Assembly (NCBI GenBank): GCA_009775125.1
Contig: VSPD01000002.1
Span: 1 to 64,000 of the forward strand
Length of the DNA: 64,000 nucleotides
DNA from: Muribaculaceae bacterium
GTDB taxonomy: Bacteria; Bacteroidota; Bacteroidia; Bacteroidales; Muribaculaceae
Direction: 5' to 3'
In this document: piece by piece, positions 1-7,262 of the stretch
Position numbering within the stretch: the first letter of the stretch is position 1
How the letters are laid out: every line of letters starts with the position of its first letter
The notes under the pieces: model-generated
Seen by the model: only the letters and a program-made list of their open reading frames with translations
Told to the model about the DNA's origin: nothing
Databases searched by the model: none
Made by a program: the position numbers and the translations under genes

Positions 1-38
1 CCCCCCCCCCATTGTTAAAATTTGTTAATAAGAGCTAA

Positions 39-80
39 AATAACCAAGTCGGGCAGGATTGCCTGTCCGACTTGGTTATT
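39..80 (-). terminator. Hairpin terminator downstream of htpG
   Basis: A 19-bp stem (39-57 with 62-80, one G-U type mismatch) closes a 4-nt loop (ATTG). It starts 18 bases beyond the htpG stop codon. The T-run beyond the stem on the minus strand is weak, so this is a terminator by structure and position rather than a textbook intrinsic terminator. Confidence 0.7.
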
Positions 81-98
81 AGCGTAATATGCGGGTTA

Positions 99-2138
99 TT
101 AGAGAAGGGAGATGGAGCGGGAGATGAAGCGGGCGAGGGGTTCGCCTTTGAGGAGGCCGTTGCCAAGGAGGGCAAGGTCGATGAGCTGGCCGGCGAGGGG
201 TTGAGTGGCGGCGTAATCGGCAATCGCCTTTTCCTGCTCGCCACGCAGGCGTGTCACTTCGGCCTCAATGTCCTTTATGCGTTGGTCGTCCTCGGCCGAT
301 GTCTTGCCTTCGGGCGCGTCCTTGCGGATTTTTTCAGCCTCGGCATTCTTAGACTCAATTTCTGATGCAAGGGGTTGCACCGTTGCGTCGAGAGCCTTGG
401 CTGCATCGTCCTTGATGCGGACAATGAGCGGATGCTCGGTGTTGACAACAAGGTTGTAGCTATCGGGCAGCTCGCCATAGAATCCCATGCCGGGCTGCAT
501 GGCGGCCATATCCTTCATTCGGCGCATGAACTCGTTTTGTGTAATCACAATTGGCTGAGCGTTGGCGGCGAGAGCCTCGAATGTGACAAGGAAGTTGGTC
601 TTGTCGATTGCCGGAATCTGCGAGCGGAAGAGCGTGGTGAGTTCGTCGCGCTGCAATGGGGTGAGGTCGGCGACCTTGGAATCGGTCTTGCGGATGAGGT
701 TGTCGACAATGTCGGAGTCGACACGCACAAACTGTGTTTTTTCGAGTTTCTGCTCGAGCAGGCCGATAAAGTGATTGTCGAGTTGGCCGTCCATAAGCAG
801 GACATTGTATCCACGGTCGGTGGCAGCGTTGATATAGGTGTATTGTGCCACGGGATCGGTGGAGTAGAGAAATACGATATTGCCGTCGCGGTCGGTTTGC
901 TCGGGTTCGACAAGGGCCTTGTATTCTTCGAGGGTGAAATATTTGCCTTCGGTGTCTTTCACAAGGACAAATTTCATGGCTGCTTCGCAGAATTTCTCGT
1001 CGGTGAGCATGCCGTATTCGATAAATACCTTTATGTCGTCCCATTTCTTCTCGTAATCGGCACGGTCGGCCTTGAATATTTCTTCGAGGCGCGCGGCGAC
1101 TTTCTTGGTGATGTACGACGATATTTTCTTTACGGCGGTGTCGGCTTGCAGATATGAGCGCGACACGTTGAGAGGAATGTCGGGGGAATCTATCACGCCT
1201 TGCAGCAGCATCATGAACTCGGGTACGACGCCTTCGACAGAGTCGGTGACGTAGACCTGGTTGCAATACAGCTGGATACGGTTTTTCTGCACATCGAAGT
1301 TGTTGTGAATCTTGGGGAAGAAAAGGATACCGGTGAGGGTGAACGGATAGTCGACGTTGAGGTGAATCCAGAACATGGGGTCGTCCTGTCCGGGGTAAAG
1401 TTCGTGATAGAACGCGAGATAATCCTCATCGGAGAGCTCCGACGGCTTTTTCATCCACTGGGGCTCGGTAGCGTTGATTACCTTGGGGCGGTCGGTGTCG
1501 ACCATCGCGCCATCTTTCCATTCTTGTTCAAATCCGGAGATTACCGGCACGGGGAGGAAACGGCAATATTTGCGCAGAAGGCCGTCGATTGTGCCTTGTT
1601 CAAGGAACTGTTTGTCGTCATCGTCGATATAAAGAATGATGTCGGTTCCTCGGGTTGTACGGGTACCGTCGGTCATGGTGTACTCGGGCGAACCGTCACA
1701 AACCCATTTCACCGACGTTGCTCCATCCTTATAAGAAAGCGAATTGATTTCAACTTTCTTGGCCACCATAAAGGCAGAGTAGAATCCCAGGCCGAAATGG
1801 CCGATGATAGAATTGGCCGTGTCCTTGTATTTTTCGAGGAACTCTTCGGCGCCGGAGAAAGCAATCTGGTTGATATACTTTTCGATGTCGTCGGCAGTCA
1901 TGCCTATACCGTGGTCGGATACAGTAAGCGTTCCGGCTTCTTTGTCGATGGTGACGGATACGGAGAGGTCGCCAAGCTCGCCTTTGAATTCGCCAAACGA
2001 CGACAGCGTTTTCAGCTTTTGTGTTGCGTCGACTGCGTTTGAGACAAGTTCGCGCAAAAATATTTCGTGGTCGGAATAGAGGAATTTTTTGATTACAGGA
2101 AAGATGTTTTCAGTGGTAACACCTATTTTTCCTTGCAT
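99..2138 (-). CDS. htpG: Molecular chaperone HtpG (Hsp90 family)
   Basis: This is a cytoplasmic ATP-dependent chaperone of the Hsp90 family that helps fold and remodel client proteins. The N-terminal GHKL ATPase motifs are all present: ELVSNAVDA with the catalytic Glu and Asn, DHGIGM, and GHFGLGFYSAF, within the first 130 residues. The remaining middle and dimerisation domains give a family-typical length of about 680 residues. I place the start at the second Met (MQGKIGVTTENIF), which matches the usual N-terminus of Bacteroidetes HtpG. An upstream in-frame ATG at 2156 would add six residues. It lies downstream of clpC on the same strand, but a hairpin terminator between them suggests a separate transcript. 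I found no clear promoter of either class in the short gap. Confidence 0.95.
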   Translation of the reverse strand: MQGKIGVTTENIFPVIKKFLYSDHEIFLRELVSNAVDATQKLKTLSSFGEFKGELGDLSVSVTIDKEAGTLTVSDHGIGMTADDIEKYINQIAFSGAEEFLEKYKDTANSIIGHFGLGFYSAFMVAKKVEINSLSYKDGATSVKWVCDGSPEYTMTDGTRTTRGTDIILYIDDDDKQFLEQGTIDGLLRKYCRFLPVPVISGFEQEWKDGAMVDTDRPKVINATEPQWMKKPSELSDEDYLAFYHELYPGQDDPMFWIHLNVDYPFTLTGILFFPKIHNNFDVQKNRIQLYCNQVYVTDSVEGVVPEFMMLLQGVIDSPDIPLNVSRSYLQADTAVKKISSYITKKVAARLEEIFKADRADYEKKWDDIKVFIEYGMLTDEKFCEAAMKFVLVKDTEGKYFTLEEYKALVEPEQTDRDGNIVFLYSTDPVAQYTYINAATDRGYNVLLMDGQLDNHFIGLLEQKLEKTQFVRVDSDIVDNLIRKTDSKVADLTPLQRDELTTLFRSQIPAIDKTNFLVTFEALAANAQPIVITQNEFMRRMKDMAAMQPGMGFYGELPDSYNLVVNTEHPLIVRIKDDAAKALDATVQPLASEIESKNAEAEKIRKDAPEGKTSAEDDQRIKDIEAEVTRLRGEQEKAIADYAATQPLAGQLIDLALLGNGLLKGEPLARFISRSISLL

Positions 2139-2202
2139 GGTCTTATTATCTTGCATAGTAAATAGTTTTAGGGAAAAACAATCAAATAAGAGTTATTGTT
2201 GG

Positions 2203-2235
2203 AAAAGCCCAATTCCCGGTTAACAAGAATTGGAC
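2203..2235 (-). terminator. Intrinsic terminator of clpC
   Basis: On the minus strand a 9-bp stem (2235-2227 with 2215-2207, one G-U pair) with an 11-nt loop is followed directly by TTTT. It lies 15 bases after the clpC stop and separates clpC from htpG. Confidence 0.65.
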
Positions 2236-2249
2236 TTTTTTAAATTACG

Positions 2250-4784
2250 TTAGTTGGTTGGCGTGGTTCTTATTTCTGTTACGATGTCGCCCTTCTCGGA
2301 GTCGAAATCGACAAAAATTTCGTTGCCCGGTGTCACCGATGCAGAGATAATCATCTCGGCGAGACGGTCTTCCAGATATTTCTGAATGGCGCGTTTGAGA
2401 GGTCGGGCGCCGAACTGTGCATCGTAGCCCTTCTCGGCAATAAACGTCTTGGCCGGTTCGGAAAGACGGAGTGTGTAACCGAGGTCGGCGACACGGCGGT
2501 AGAAGCCGGCAAGCTCGATGTCGATAATCTTGAAGATGGCCTCTTTGTCGAGGGGGTCGAACATGATTATGTCGTCGACACGGTTGAGGAATTCCGGCGA
2601 GAATGCCTTGTTGAGGGCTTTCATGAGCACGCCGTGGGAATACTCCTTGTCGACTTCGCGTGTATTGAAACCCACACCCGAGCCAAAATCCTTCAGCTGG
2701 CGTGTGCCTATGTTGGACGTCATAATCACGATTGTGTTCTTAAAGTCGATATGACGGCCAAGGGAGTCGGTGAGGCGGCCTTCATCCATAAGTTGAAGAA
2801 GAAGGTTAAACACATCGGGGTGAGCTTTCTCTATTTCATCGAGAAGCACCACGGAGTAGGGGCGACGGCGCACGGCTTCGGTCAGCTGTCCGCCCTCCTC
2901 GTAGCCAACATATCCCGGAGGCGCTCCGACAAGGCGGCTCACCGTGAATTTCTCCATGTATTCGCTCATGTCGATGCGGATAAGCGTGTCGGCGGAGTCG
3001 AAAAGATATTCGGCGAGTTTCTTGGCAAGGTGAGTTTTACCCACGCCTGTCGGGCCGAGGAACATGAAAGTGCCGATGGGCTTGTTGGGGTCTTTGAGGC
3101 CGATGCGGTTGCGCTGGATAGCCTTTACTATTTTGTCGATAGCGTTGTCCTGGCCAATGATTGCGTCTTTGAGTTTGGGACCCATTTCAAGCAGACGGCG
3201 ACCTTCGGCCTGGGCAATGCGCTGCACGGGCACGCCTGTCATCATGGCCACTACTTCGGCTACCTTGTCTTCGTCGACAGGGACGCGCTGCTCCGAGAGC
3301 TGCTGCTCCCAACGCTGTTTTGCCCGGTCGAGTTCTTCGGCGAGACGCTGCGCCTTGTCGCGGAAGGAAGCTGCCGATTCGAAGTTCTGTGCCTGTGCGG
3401 CTTTGAGTTTGTTTTGTGTCGCTTCCGCTATCTCGCGTTCGAGACGTTCGATTTCTTCCGGCACTTCCACATTTGTAATATGCACGCGAGAGCCGGCCTC
3501 GTCGAGGGCGTCGATAGCCTTGTCGGGGAAGTTGCGGTCGGACACATATCGCTGGGTAAGTTTCACGCAGGCTTCGAGTGCGCTGTCGGTGTAGCTTACA
3601 TTGTGATGCGACTCATATTTATCCTTGATATTGCGAAGAATCTGGAGCGTTTCCTCGGGAGTGGTCGGTTCCACGAGCACCTTTTGGAAACGGCGTTCGA
3701 GCGCGCCATCCTTTTCAATATTTTTACGGTACTCGTCGAGAGTGGTGGCGCCGATACATTGCAATTCGCCACGTGCAAGGGCGGGCTTGAGCAAGTTGGC
3801 GGCATCCATCGAGCCGGAAGGATTTCCGGCGCCCACGATGGTGTGAATCTCGTCGATGAACAGGATGATGTTTGGATTCTTTGTAAGTTCGTTGAGGATT
3901 GCCTTGATGCGTTCTTCGAATTCGCCGCGATATTTAGTGCCGGCCACGATGCCGGCCATGTCGAGCGACACAAGGCGTTTGTTGAAGAGAATACGCGACA
4001 CCTTGCGCTGTACTATTCTCAATGCAAGACCCTCTACAATGGCAGACTTGCCCACGCCGGGCTCGCCGATGAGCACGGGATTGTTTTTCTTGCGACGGCT
4101 GAGCACCTGGGCAAGACGCTCGATTTCTACATCACGGCCCACAACCGGGTCGAGACGGCCTTCGGAGGCGGCACGCGTCATGTCGTGTCCGAATTTGTCG
4201 AGCATAGGGGTGTCGTTGCCGGAAGTCTTTGACGAACGCGATGCCGAACGGCCCTGAGAAGACTGTCCGGAACCGGAGCCGGAAGATGCCGGCTTGTCAT
4301 CGTCATCGTCGTCGACAAAGTCGGGACCGGCGACAGGGCCGGGCGCGCTCTCTCGGGCGACGGATTGGTACAGGCCGTGGTAATCTATACCTGCGGCTTT
4401 GAAAGGTTGGATAAAGTCCATATTTTGCACAGCTTGATTATGGAAAAGCGCCAGAAGCACGTGCAGAGGCTCTACTTCGGGATGCCCGAGCTGGCGAGCT
4501 TCAAGAACGCTGAGTTTAACAATACGGTTGGTTAGTTCGCTTACCTGCAACGATGGAGGCACCGGACCTGACAGGTCGAAGAGAGTCTGGTCGAGATTGC
4601 TGCGAAGACGCATAATCGCGCCGTCGGGCACAACGCTGTCGAGAAGCCGAAAGGGCATCCCTTCAGTATTGTCGAGCAGGCTCAGCAGCAGATGGGCCGG
4701 GGTGATCTCGGCATTGTTGTGCCTGATCGCTTCTTTCTTGCACCTGTTGAGCAGAGCGGGTATTTCTGTTGAAAAGTTGTCCAT
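2250..4784 (-). CDS. clpC: ATP-dependent Clp protease ATP-binding subunit ClpC
   Basis: This is an Hsp100 unfoldase that feeds substrates to ClpP. The order is a ClpN repeat domain (about 1-145), a low-complexity linker with a run of Asp then Ser/Gly (about 155-190), a first AAA+ domain with Walker A at about 240-247 (GEPGVGKS) and a DEIHT Walker B, a UVR/coiled-coil middle segment (about 445-500), and a second AAA+ domain with Walker A at about 577-584 (GPTGVGKT). A V-G-F tripeptide in the second AAA+ domain fits a ClpP-docking loop. The UVR segment makes it ClpC rather than ClpA or ClpB. At 844 residues it has the usual length. The acidic/Ser-rich linker is unusually long. The gene has a sigma-54-type promoter and a structured 5' leader. 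Confidence 0.95.
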   Translation of the reverse strand: MDNFSTEIPALLNRCKKEAIRHNNAEITPAHLLLSLLDNTEGMPFRLLDSVVPDGAIMRLRSNLDQTLFDLSGPVPPSLQVSELTNRIVKLSVLEARQLGHPEVEPLHVLLALFHNQAVQNMDFIQPFKAAGIDYHGLYQSVARESAPGPVAGPDFVDDDDDDKPASSGSGSGQSSQGRSASRSSKTSGNDTPMLDKFGHDMTRAASEGRLDPVVGRDVEIERLAQVLSRRKKNNPVLIGEPGVGKSAIVEGLALRIVQRKVSRILFNKRLVSLDMAGIVAGTKYRGEFEERIKAILNELTKNPNIILFIDEIHTIVGAGNPSGSMDAANLLKPALARGELQCIGATTLDEYRKNIEKDGALERRFQKVLVEPTTPEETLQILRNIKDKYESHHNVSYTDSALEACVKLTQRYVSDRNFPDKAIDALDEAGSRVHITNVEVPEEIERLEREIAEATQNKLKAAQAQNFESAASFRDKAQRLAEELDRAKQRWEQQLSEQRVPVDEDKVAEVVAMMTGVPVQRIAQAEGRRLLEMGPKLKDAIIGQDNAIDKIVKAIQRNRIGLKDPNKPIGTFMFLGPTGVGKTHLAKKLAEYLFDSADTLIRIDMSEYMEKFTVSRLVGAPPGYVGYEEGGQLTEAVRRRPYSVVLLDEIEKAHPDVFNLLLQLMDEGRLTDSLGRHIDFKNTIVIMTSNIGTRQLKDFGSGVGFNTREVDKEYSHGVLMKALNKAFSPEFLNRVDDIIMFDPLDKEAIFKIIDIELAGFYRRVADLGYTLRLSEPAKTFIAEKGYDAQFGARPLKRAIQKYLEDRLAEMIISASVTPGNEIFVDFDSEKGDIVTEIRTTPTN

Positions 4785-4805
4785 ATACGGTTAATGTCGG
4801 AAAAC

Positions 4806-4845
4806 CGGATTCATATTAATTGGCATTGACTGCCACATCCGAATC
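4806..4845 (-). promoter_or_regulatory. Nested inverted repeat in the clpC 5' leader
   Basis: Two nested inverted repeats lie between the predicted sigma-54 start site and the clpC start codon: outer arms GGATTC (4806-4811) and GAATCC (4840-4845), inner arms TGGCA (4820-4824) and TGCCA (4830-4834). They could form an RNA hairpin in the leader or a protein-binding operator. The function is unknown. Confidence 0.4.
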
Positions 4846-4857
4846 CATAGATATATG

Positions 4858-4873
4858 TAGCAATAACCGTGCC
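4858..4873 (-). promoter_or_regulatory. Sigma-54 (-24/-12) promoter of clpC
   Basis: On the minus strand the sequence reads TGGCACGGTTATTGCT, an exact match to the general sigma-54 consensus TGGCACG-N4-TTGCW, with GG and GC 10 nt apart. It would start transcription near 4848, about 64 nt before the clpC start. No Bacteroidetes housekeeping TAnnTTTG element was found upstream of clpC. Confidence 0.65.
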
Positions 4874-5305
4874 AAAAACCGGAATTATATCCTTAATATG
4901 ATGAATTATTAAAATTTTAACTCATTTTTAGAAAGTTATTACAAAAATAATCTTTAAAAAACTAACAAGCAAAACCTGATAAATGTTTTTTAGACAAAGT
5001 CAGTAAAAAACACATAAATACAACTGCAATTGTACTGAAAATATGTTGTAAAACATATCTGTTAAGCATTTTTAACAAACGCCTGAAAGTCGCTTGCCAA
5101 GCGGAGTCAAGAGCAAAATCAGATGTATAATATTGCATCCGTTGTGAACAAAATTATGTCTGTGAGCATTTTATGATTAATTTTGCGGTGTAGTTAAACA
5201 CTGCGTGCGCCAAAGAGTTGGAGCACATCGCCGAAAATCGGCAGGAAATCTTCCAAAAGCGAGAGCCTGAAAAAGATTTCTCAGTATGAACATAATACGA
5301 TAAAA
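4874..5305. other. AT-rich intergenic region between divergent clpC and a thioredoxin-like gene
   Basis: This gene-free stretch holds the upstream side of the clpC promoter and the leader of the thioredoxin-like gene. The first 200 bases are very AT-rich, as expected for an enhancer or looping region. The last 110 bases form a long leader with a short GCCGAAAATCGGC hairpin (about 5231-5243). I see no gene or RNA of known type. Confidence 0.4.
5178..5185 (+). promoter_or_regulatory. Candidate -7 element for the thioredoxin-like gene
   Basis: TAATTTTG matches the Bacteroidetes -7 consensus TAnnTTTG. No TTG lies at the usual 19-21 bp upstream, so support is partial. It would give a leader of about 110 nt. 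Confidence 0.35.
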
Positions 5306-5788
5306 ATGAAGAAAACAATCATGGGCATGGCGCTTCTGGCGTCGACGCTCCTTGTTTCCTCCGCATTTAACGAGACGACATTCAGCACGGAACCCGGTGC
5401 AATCGCACCGTTAATTTCTGCAAGTAATGATTCCGGCAATGTCGCGCTCGAGCAAATGAGAGGTGATTACGTGTTGCTTTCTTTTTGGTCGTCGGACGAC
5501 GCCCAATCACGTATCAACTGCAACTACTATGCCCAATGGGCTAAGCGACACTGCGGCAGCATCCGCCATCTTGCGTTTAACTTTGACGAGGACGCAGCTC
5601 TTTTCAAAGAGATAGTGGCGATAGACGCTCTTGATGCTGCGAACCAGTACAATGTGACAGGCGACACTGCCTCGCGTATAATACGCGATTATCGCCTGAA
5701 CGAGGGATTCGGCACTCTTCTCATCGGCCCCGAAGGCCGTGTCATCGCCGCCAACCCCGAGTTAGAAGCCTTGAATTCCCTTTCTTAG
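5306..5788 (+). CDS. Exported thioredoxin-like (TlpA-type) protein lacking the CxxC motif
   Basis: This 160-residue protein has an N-terminal signal sequence (Lys-Lys then a hydrophobic stretch to about residue 20). The following domain has the TlpA/AhpC layout: a beta strand ending in LLSFWSSDDAQSR where active relatives have FW-x-x-WC-x-x-C. Both redox cysteines are replaced (Ser-Asp-Asp-Ala), so it cannot act as a classical thiol-disulfide oxidoreductase. The later segment FGTLLIGPEGRVIAANPE corresponds to the cis-Pro strand and the GxVI hairpin of the fold. Its location is probably periplasmic. It is a monocistronic gene closed by a strong bidirectional terminator. A structural or binding role is plausible, but no function can be assigned. 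Confidence 0.7.
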   Translation: MKKTIMGMALLASTLLVSSAFNETTFSTEPGAIAPLISASNDSGNVALEQMRGDYVLLSFWSSDDAQSRINCNYYAQWAKRHCGSIRHLAFNFDEDAALFKEIVAIDALDAANQYNVTGDTASRIIRDYRLNEGFGTLLIGPEGRVIAANPELEALNSLS

Positions 5789-5867
5789 GAACCCGGGCGG
5801 AGACATACATTCAACGCCAACCGATATACGCTATTTCTATAACGTATATCTTTTTTTGTCCTTAAAC

Positions 5868-5907
5868 AAATAACAGTGCGACCGCGGCTGCGGTCGCACT
5901 GTTATTT
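5868..5907. terminator. Bidirectional hairpin terminator
   Basis: A perfect 18-bp stem (5868-5885 with 5890-5907) with a 4-nt loop GGCT lies between two convergent genes. AAA on one side and TTT on the other allow termination in both directions. Confidence 0.85.
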
Positions 5908-5935
5908 GTGTCGGGTACGCGAAGTGCGTTGGCTG

Positions 5936-6955
5936 TCAATCTAATTTTACAAGGTTGTATTCGAGCGAACCGAGGCCAATGGAGGCGGCATATGGAGTGA
6001 TGTAGGTGCCGTGTTGGCGATTGATACGTTCGATTAACGCGGCGGAATCGTCACCCTCCGTCGACACATGGTTAAATACCATGTCGAGACAAGCCTGGTC
6101 GAGGGCGACAGGGTCGAGGCTCGCGGCGATTCCCAGGTCTTTCATCTCGGGAGCGGCCGGATGTCCGTCGCAGTCGCAATCCACGGAGAGATTGTTGAGC
6201 ACGTTGATGTAGACAACACGTGGCGAGCCGTCGTTGCTCTTGCCGTTCATATAGTCGTGTACGGCCTGTGCCGCGGCCGCCATGGATTCAAGGAAATGAT
6301 CCTGTTCTGGAAGGTCTTCCCATATTTTTTCCGGGGTGTCATATTTTCCGGCGGAGTGGATATAGGCCTTTCCGTTTGTCGAAGCCACGCCAATAGAAGC
6401 GTTTTTCAACACACCGCCGAAGCCGCCCATGGCATGACCTTTGAAATGGGCGAGGTTTATCATGAAATCGTAGTTTTTCAGATTCTCGCCTACAATGTCA
6501 TATTTTATATGCGTGGTGTCGGAAACGGGAATATTGAATTCTCCGAACTCGTCCATGAGGTCCACCTTGGCTATTTTATCGAATCCATGCTCGCGGATGG
6601 TTTCCCAATGCAGTTTCGGATCTTGACGTGTGCCTCCGTAGGCGGTGCAACATTCCACGATAGTGCCGTCGACTTCCGAAACGAGTTTGCCGATAAGCTC
6701 AGGCTTGAGATAATGAGTGTTTCCGCCCTCACCCGTGGATATCTTCACGGCCACATTGCCGGCGGGCTCCACTCCAAGGGCTTTGAAAATTTTTACAAGG
6801 CTTTCAGGGGTGATTTCCGATGTGAAATAAACCGTGGCCGTGTCGCATTTTTGCGTATTCTCATTTTCCATTGTCTCTGATTTATTATTTGTGCCGGCGC
6901 AAGCTCCTGTTGCAAGCAGAGAAGCCGCCACGGCAGCCGTTAAAAACTTTTTCAT
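5936..6955 (-). CDS. DUF362 domain protein, exported
   Basis: This protein belongs to the DUF362 family, whose members are often found with iron-sulfur proteins and whose biochemical role is unsettled. The N-terminus is a signal peptide ending near LLATGACAG, which could be a lipoprotein or ordinary signal peptidase site. The mature domain has the family landmarks KISTGEGGN, the NLAHFKGHAMGGFGG segment and a C-terminal ASLDPVALDQACLDM motif. I chose the start at 6955 (MKKFLTAA): it gives a normal signal peptide, and a well-placed promoter overlaps the alternative ATG at 6979. The length of 339 residues is typical. It is a single-gene transcript. Confidence 0.8.
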   Translation of the reverse strand: MKKFLTAAVAASLLATGACAGTNNKSETMENENTQKCDTATVYFTSEITPESLVKIFKALGVEPAGNVAVKISTGEGGNTHYLKPELIGKLVSEVDGTIVECCTAYGGTRQDPKLHWETIREHGFDKIAKVDLMDEFGEFNIPVSDTTHIKYDIVGENLKNYDFMINLAHFKGHAMGGFGGVLKNASIGVASTNGKAYIHSAGKYDTPEKIWEDLPEQDHFLESMAAAAQAVHDYMNGKSNDGSPRVVYINVLNNLSVDCDCDGHPAAPEMKDLGIAASLDPVALDQACLDMVFNHVSTEGDDSAALIERINRQHGTYITPYAASIGLGSLEYNLVKLD

Positions 6956-6976
6956 TGTTAATGATGTAGCATTTTG

Positions 6977-7007
6977 CAAAAATAGCGAAATTTTAAATTT
7001 TATTCAA
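6977..7007 (-). promoter_or_regulatory. Bacteroidetes-type promoter for the DUF362 gene
   Basis: On the minus strand TTG (7005-7007) and TATTTTTG (6977-6984) are 20 bp apart, matching the TTG/TAnnTTTG consensus. The start site would fall just upstream of the ATG at 6955. Confidence 0.6.
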
Positions 7008-7057
7008 TGAAATATTGCAAAAAATAGCATTTTGACTGTAAAAAATATCAAATATTT

Positions 7058-7087
7058 TTGGAGTTTTGGAAATAGTTTGTAACTTTG
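7058..7087 (+). promoter_or_regulatory. Promoter of the aromatic amino acid operon
   Basis: TTG (7058-7060) and TAACTTTG (7080-7087) are 19 bp apart. Transcription would begin near 7094, about 15 nt before the leader peptide ATG. Confidence 0.7.
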
Positions 7088-7108
7088 CCATATCAAAAGC
7101 AATACAAA

Positions 7109-7186
7109 ATGACACGATTTTATGCATATTCTCGCTATTTTTATTTTTATCTGATGGATAAGGACGGGATTTGCACAGTCGTTTAG
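7109..7186 (+). CDS. pheL: Phe/Tyr-rich leader peptide of the pheA operon
   Basis: A 25-codon open frame starts 20 nt downstream of the promoter -7 element. Its first half, MTRFYAYSRYFYFYL, holds five Tyr and three Phe within residues 4-14. It ends at TAG (7184-7186), 28 nt before the terminator stem. Stalling of a ribosome on these codons under Phe/Tyr shortage is the classic signal for transcription attenuation. The downstream operon makes both Phe and Tyr, which fits a mixed Phe/Tyr sensor. The start is an ATG after an A-rich stretch, as is usual in this phylum. The gene symbol is used by analogy with the enterobacterial pheA leader and no homology is claimed. Confidence 0.75.
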   Translation: MTRFYAYSRYFYFYLMDKDGICTVV

Positions 7187-7221
7187 CCGCGATATGATTA
7201 TTCTATCGATATAGTCCCGTC
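7163..7221 (+). promoter_or_regulatory. Antiterminator pairing of the pheA attenuator
   Basis: GACGGGA (7163-7169), inside the leader peptide codons, is complementary to TCCCGTC (7215-7221), the 5' side of the terminator stem. The two structures are mutually exclusive. A stalled ribosome on the Phe/Tyr codons (7118-7150) would sit just upstream and could leave this pairing free to form, preventing termination. Confidence 0.6.
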
Positions 7222-7246
7222 TGTTTTAATACAGCGGGATTTTTTA
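7215..7246 (+). terminator. Attenuator terminator upstream of pheA
   Basis: The stem is TCCCG-CTGT (7215-7224, with a bulged T at 7220) paired with ACAG-CGGGA (7231-7239), with a TTTAAT loop followed by a run of six T. It lies 17-48 nt before the pheA start, within the same transcript, so it must act as a conditional terminator. Confidence 0.75.
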
Positions 7247-7262
7247 TTAGTAAAAGGTAACA

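Noticed and set aside
2634..4232. A 532-codon open frame on the plus strand opposite clpC
   Set aside because: It is the mirror of a fully conserved clpC gene; its translation has no recognisable domain and lacks a start region. Long antisense frames are common opposite GC-rich genes here.
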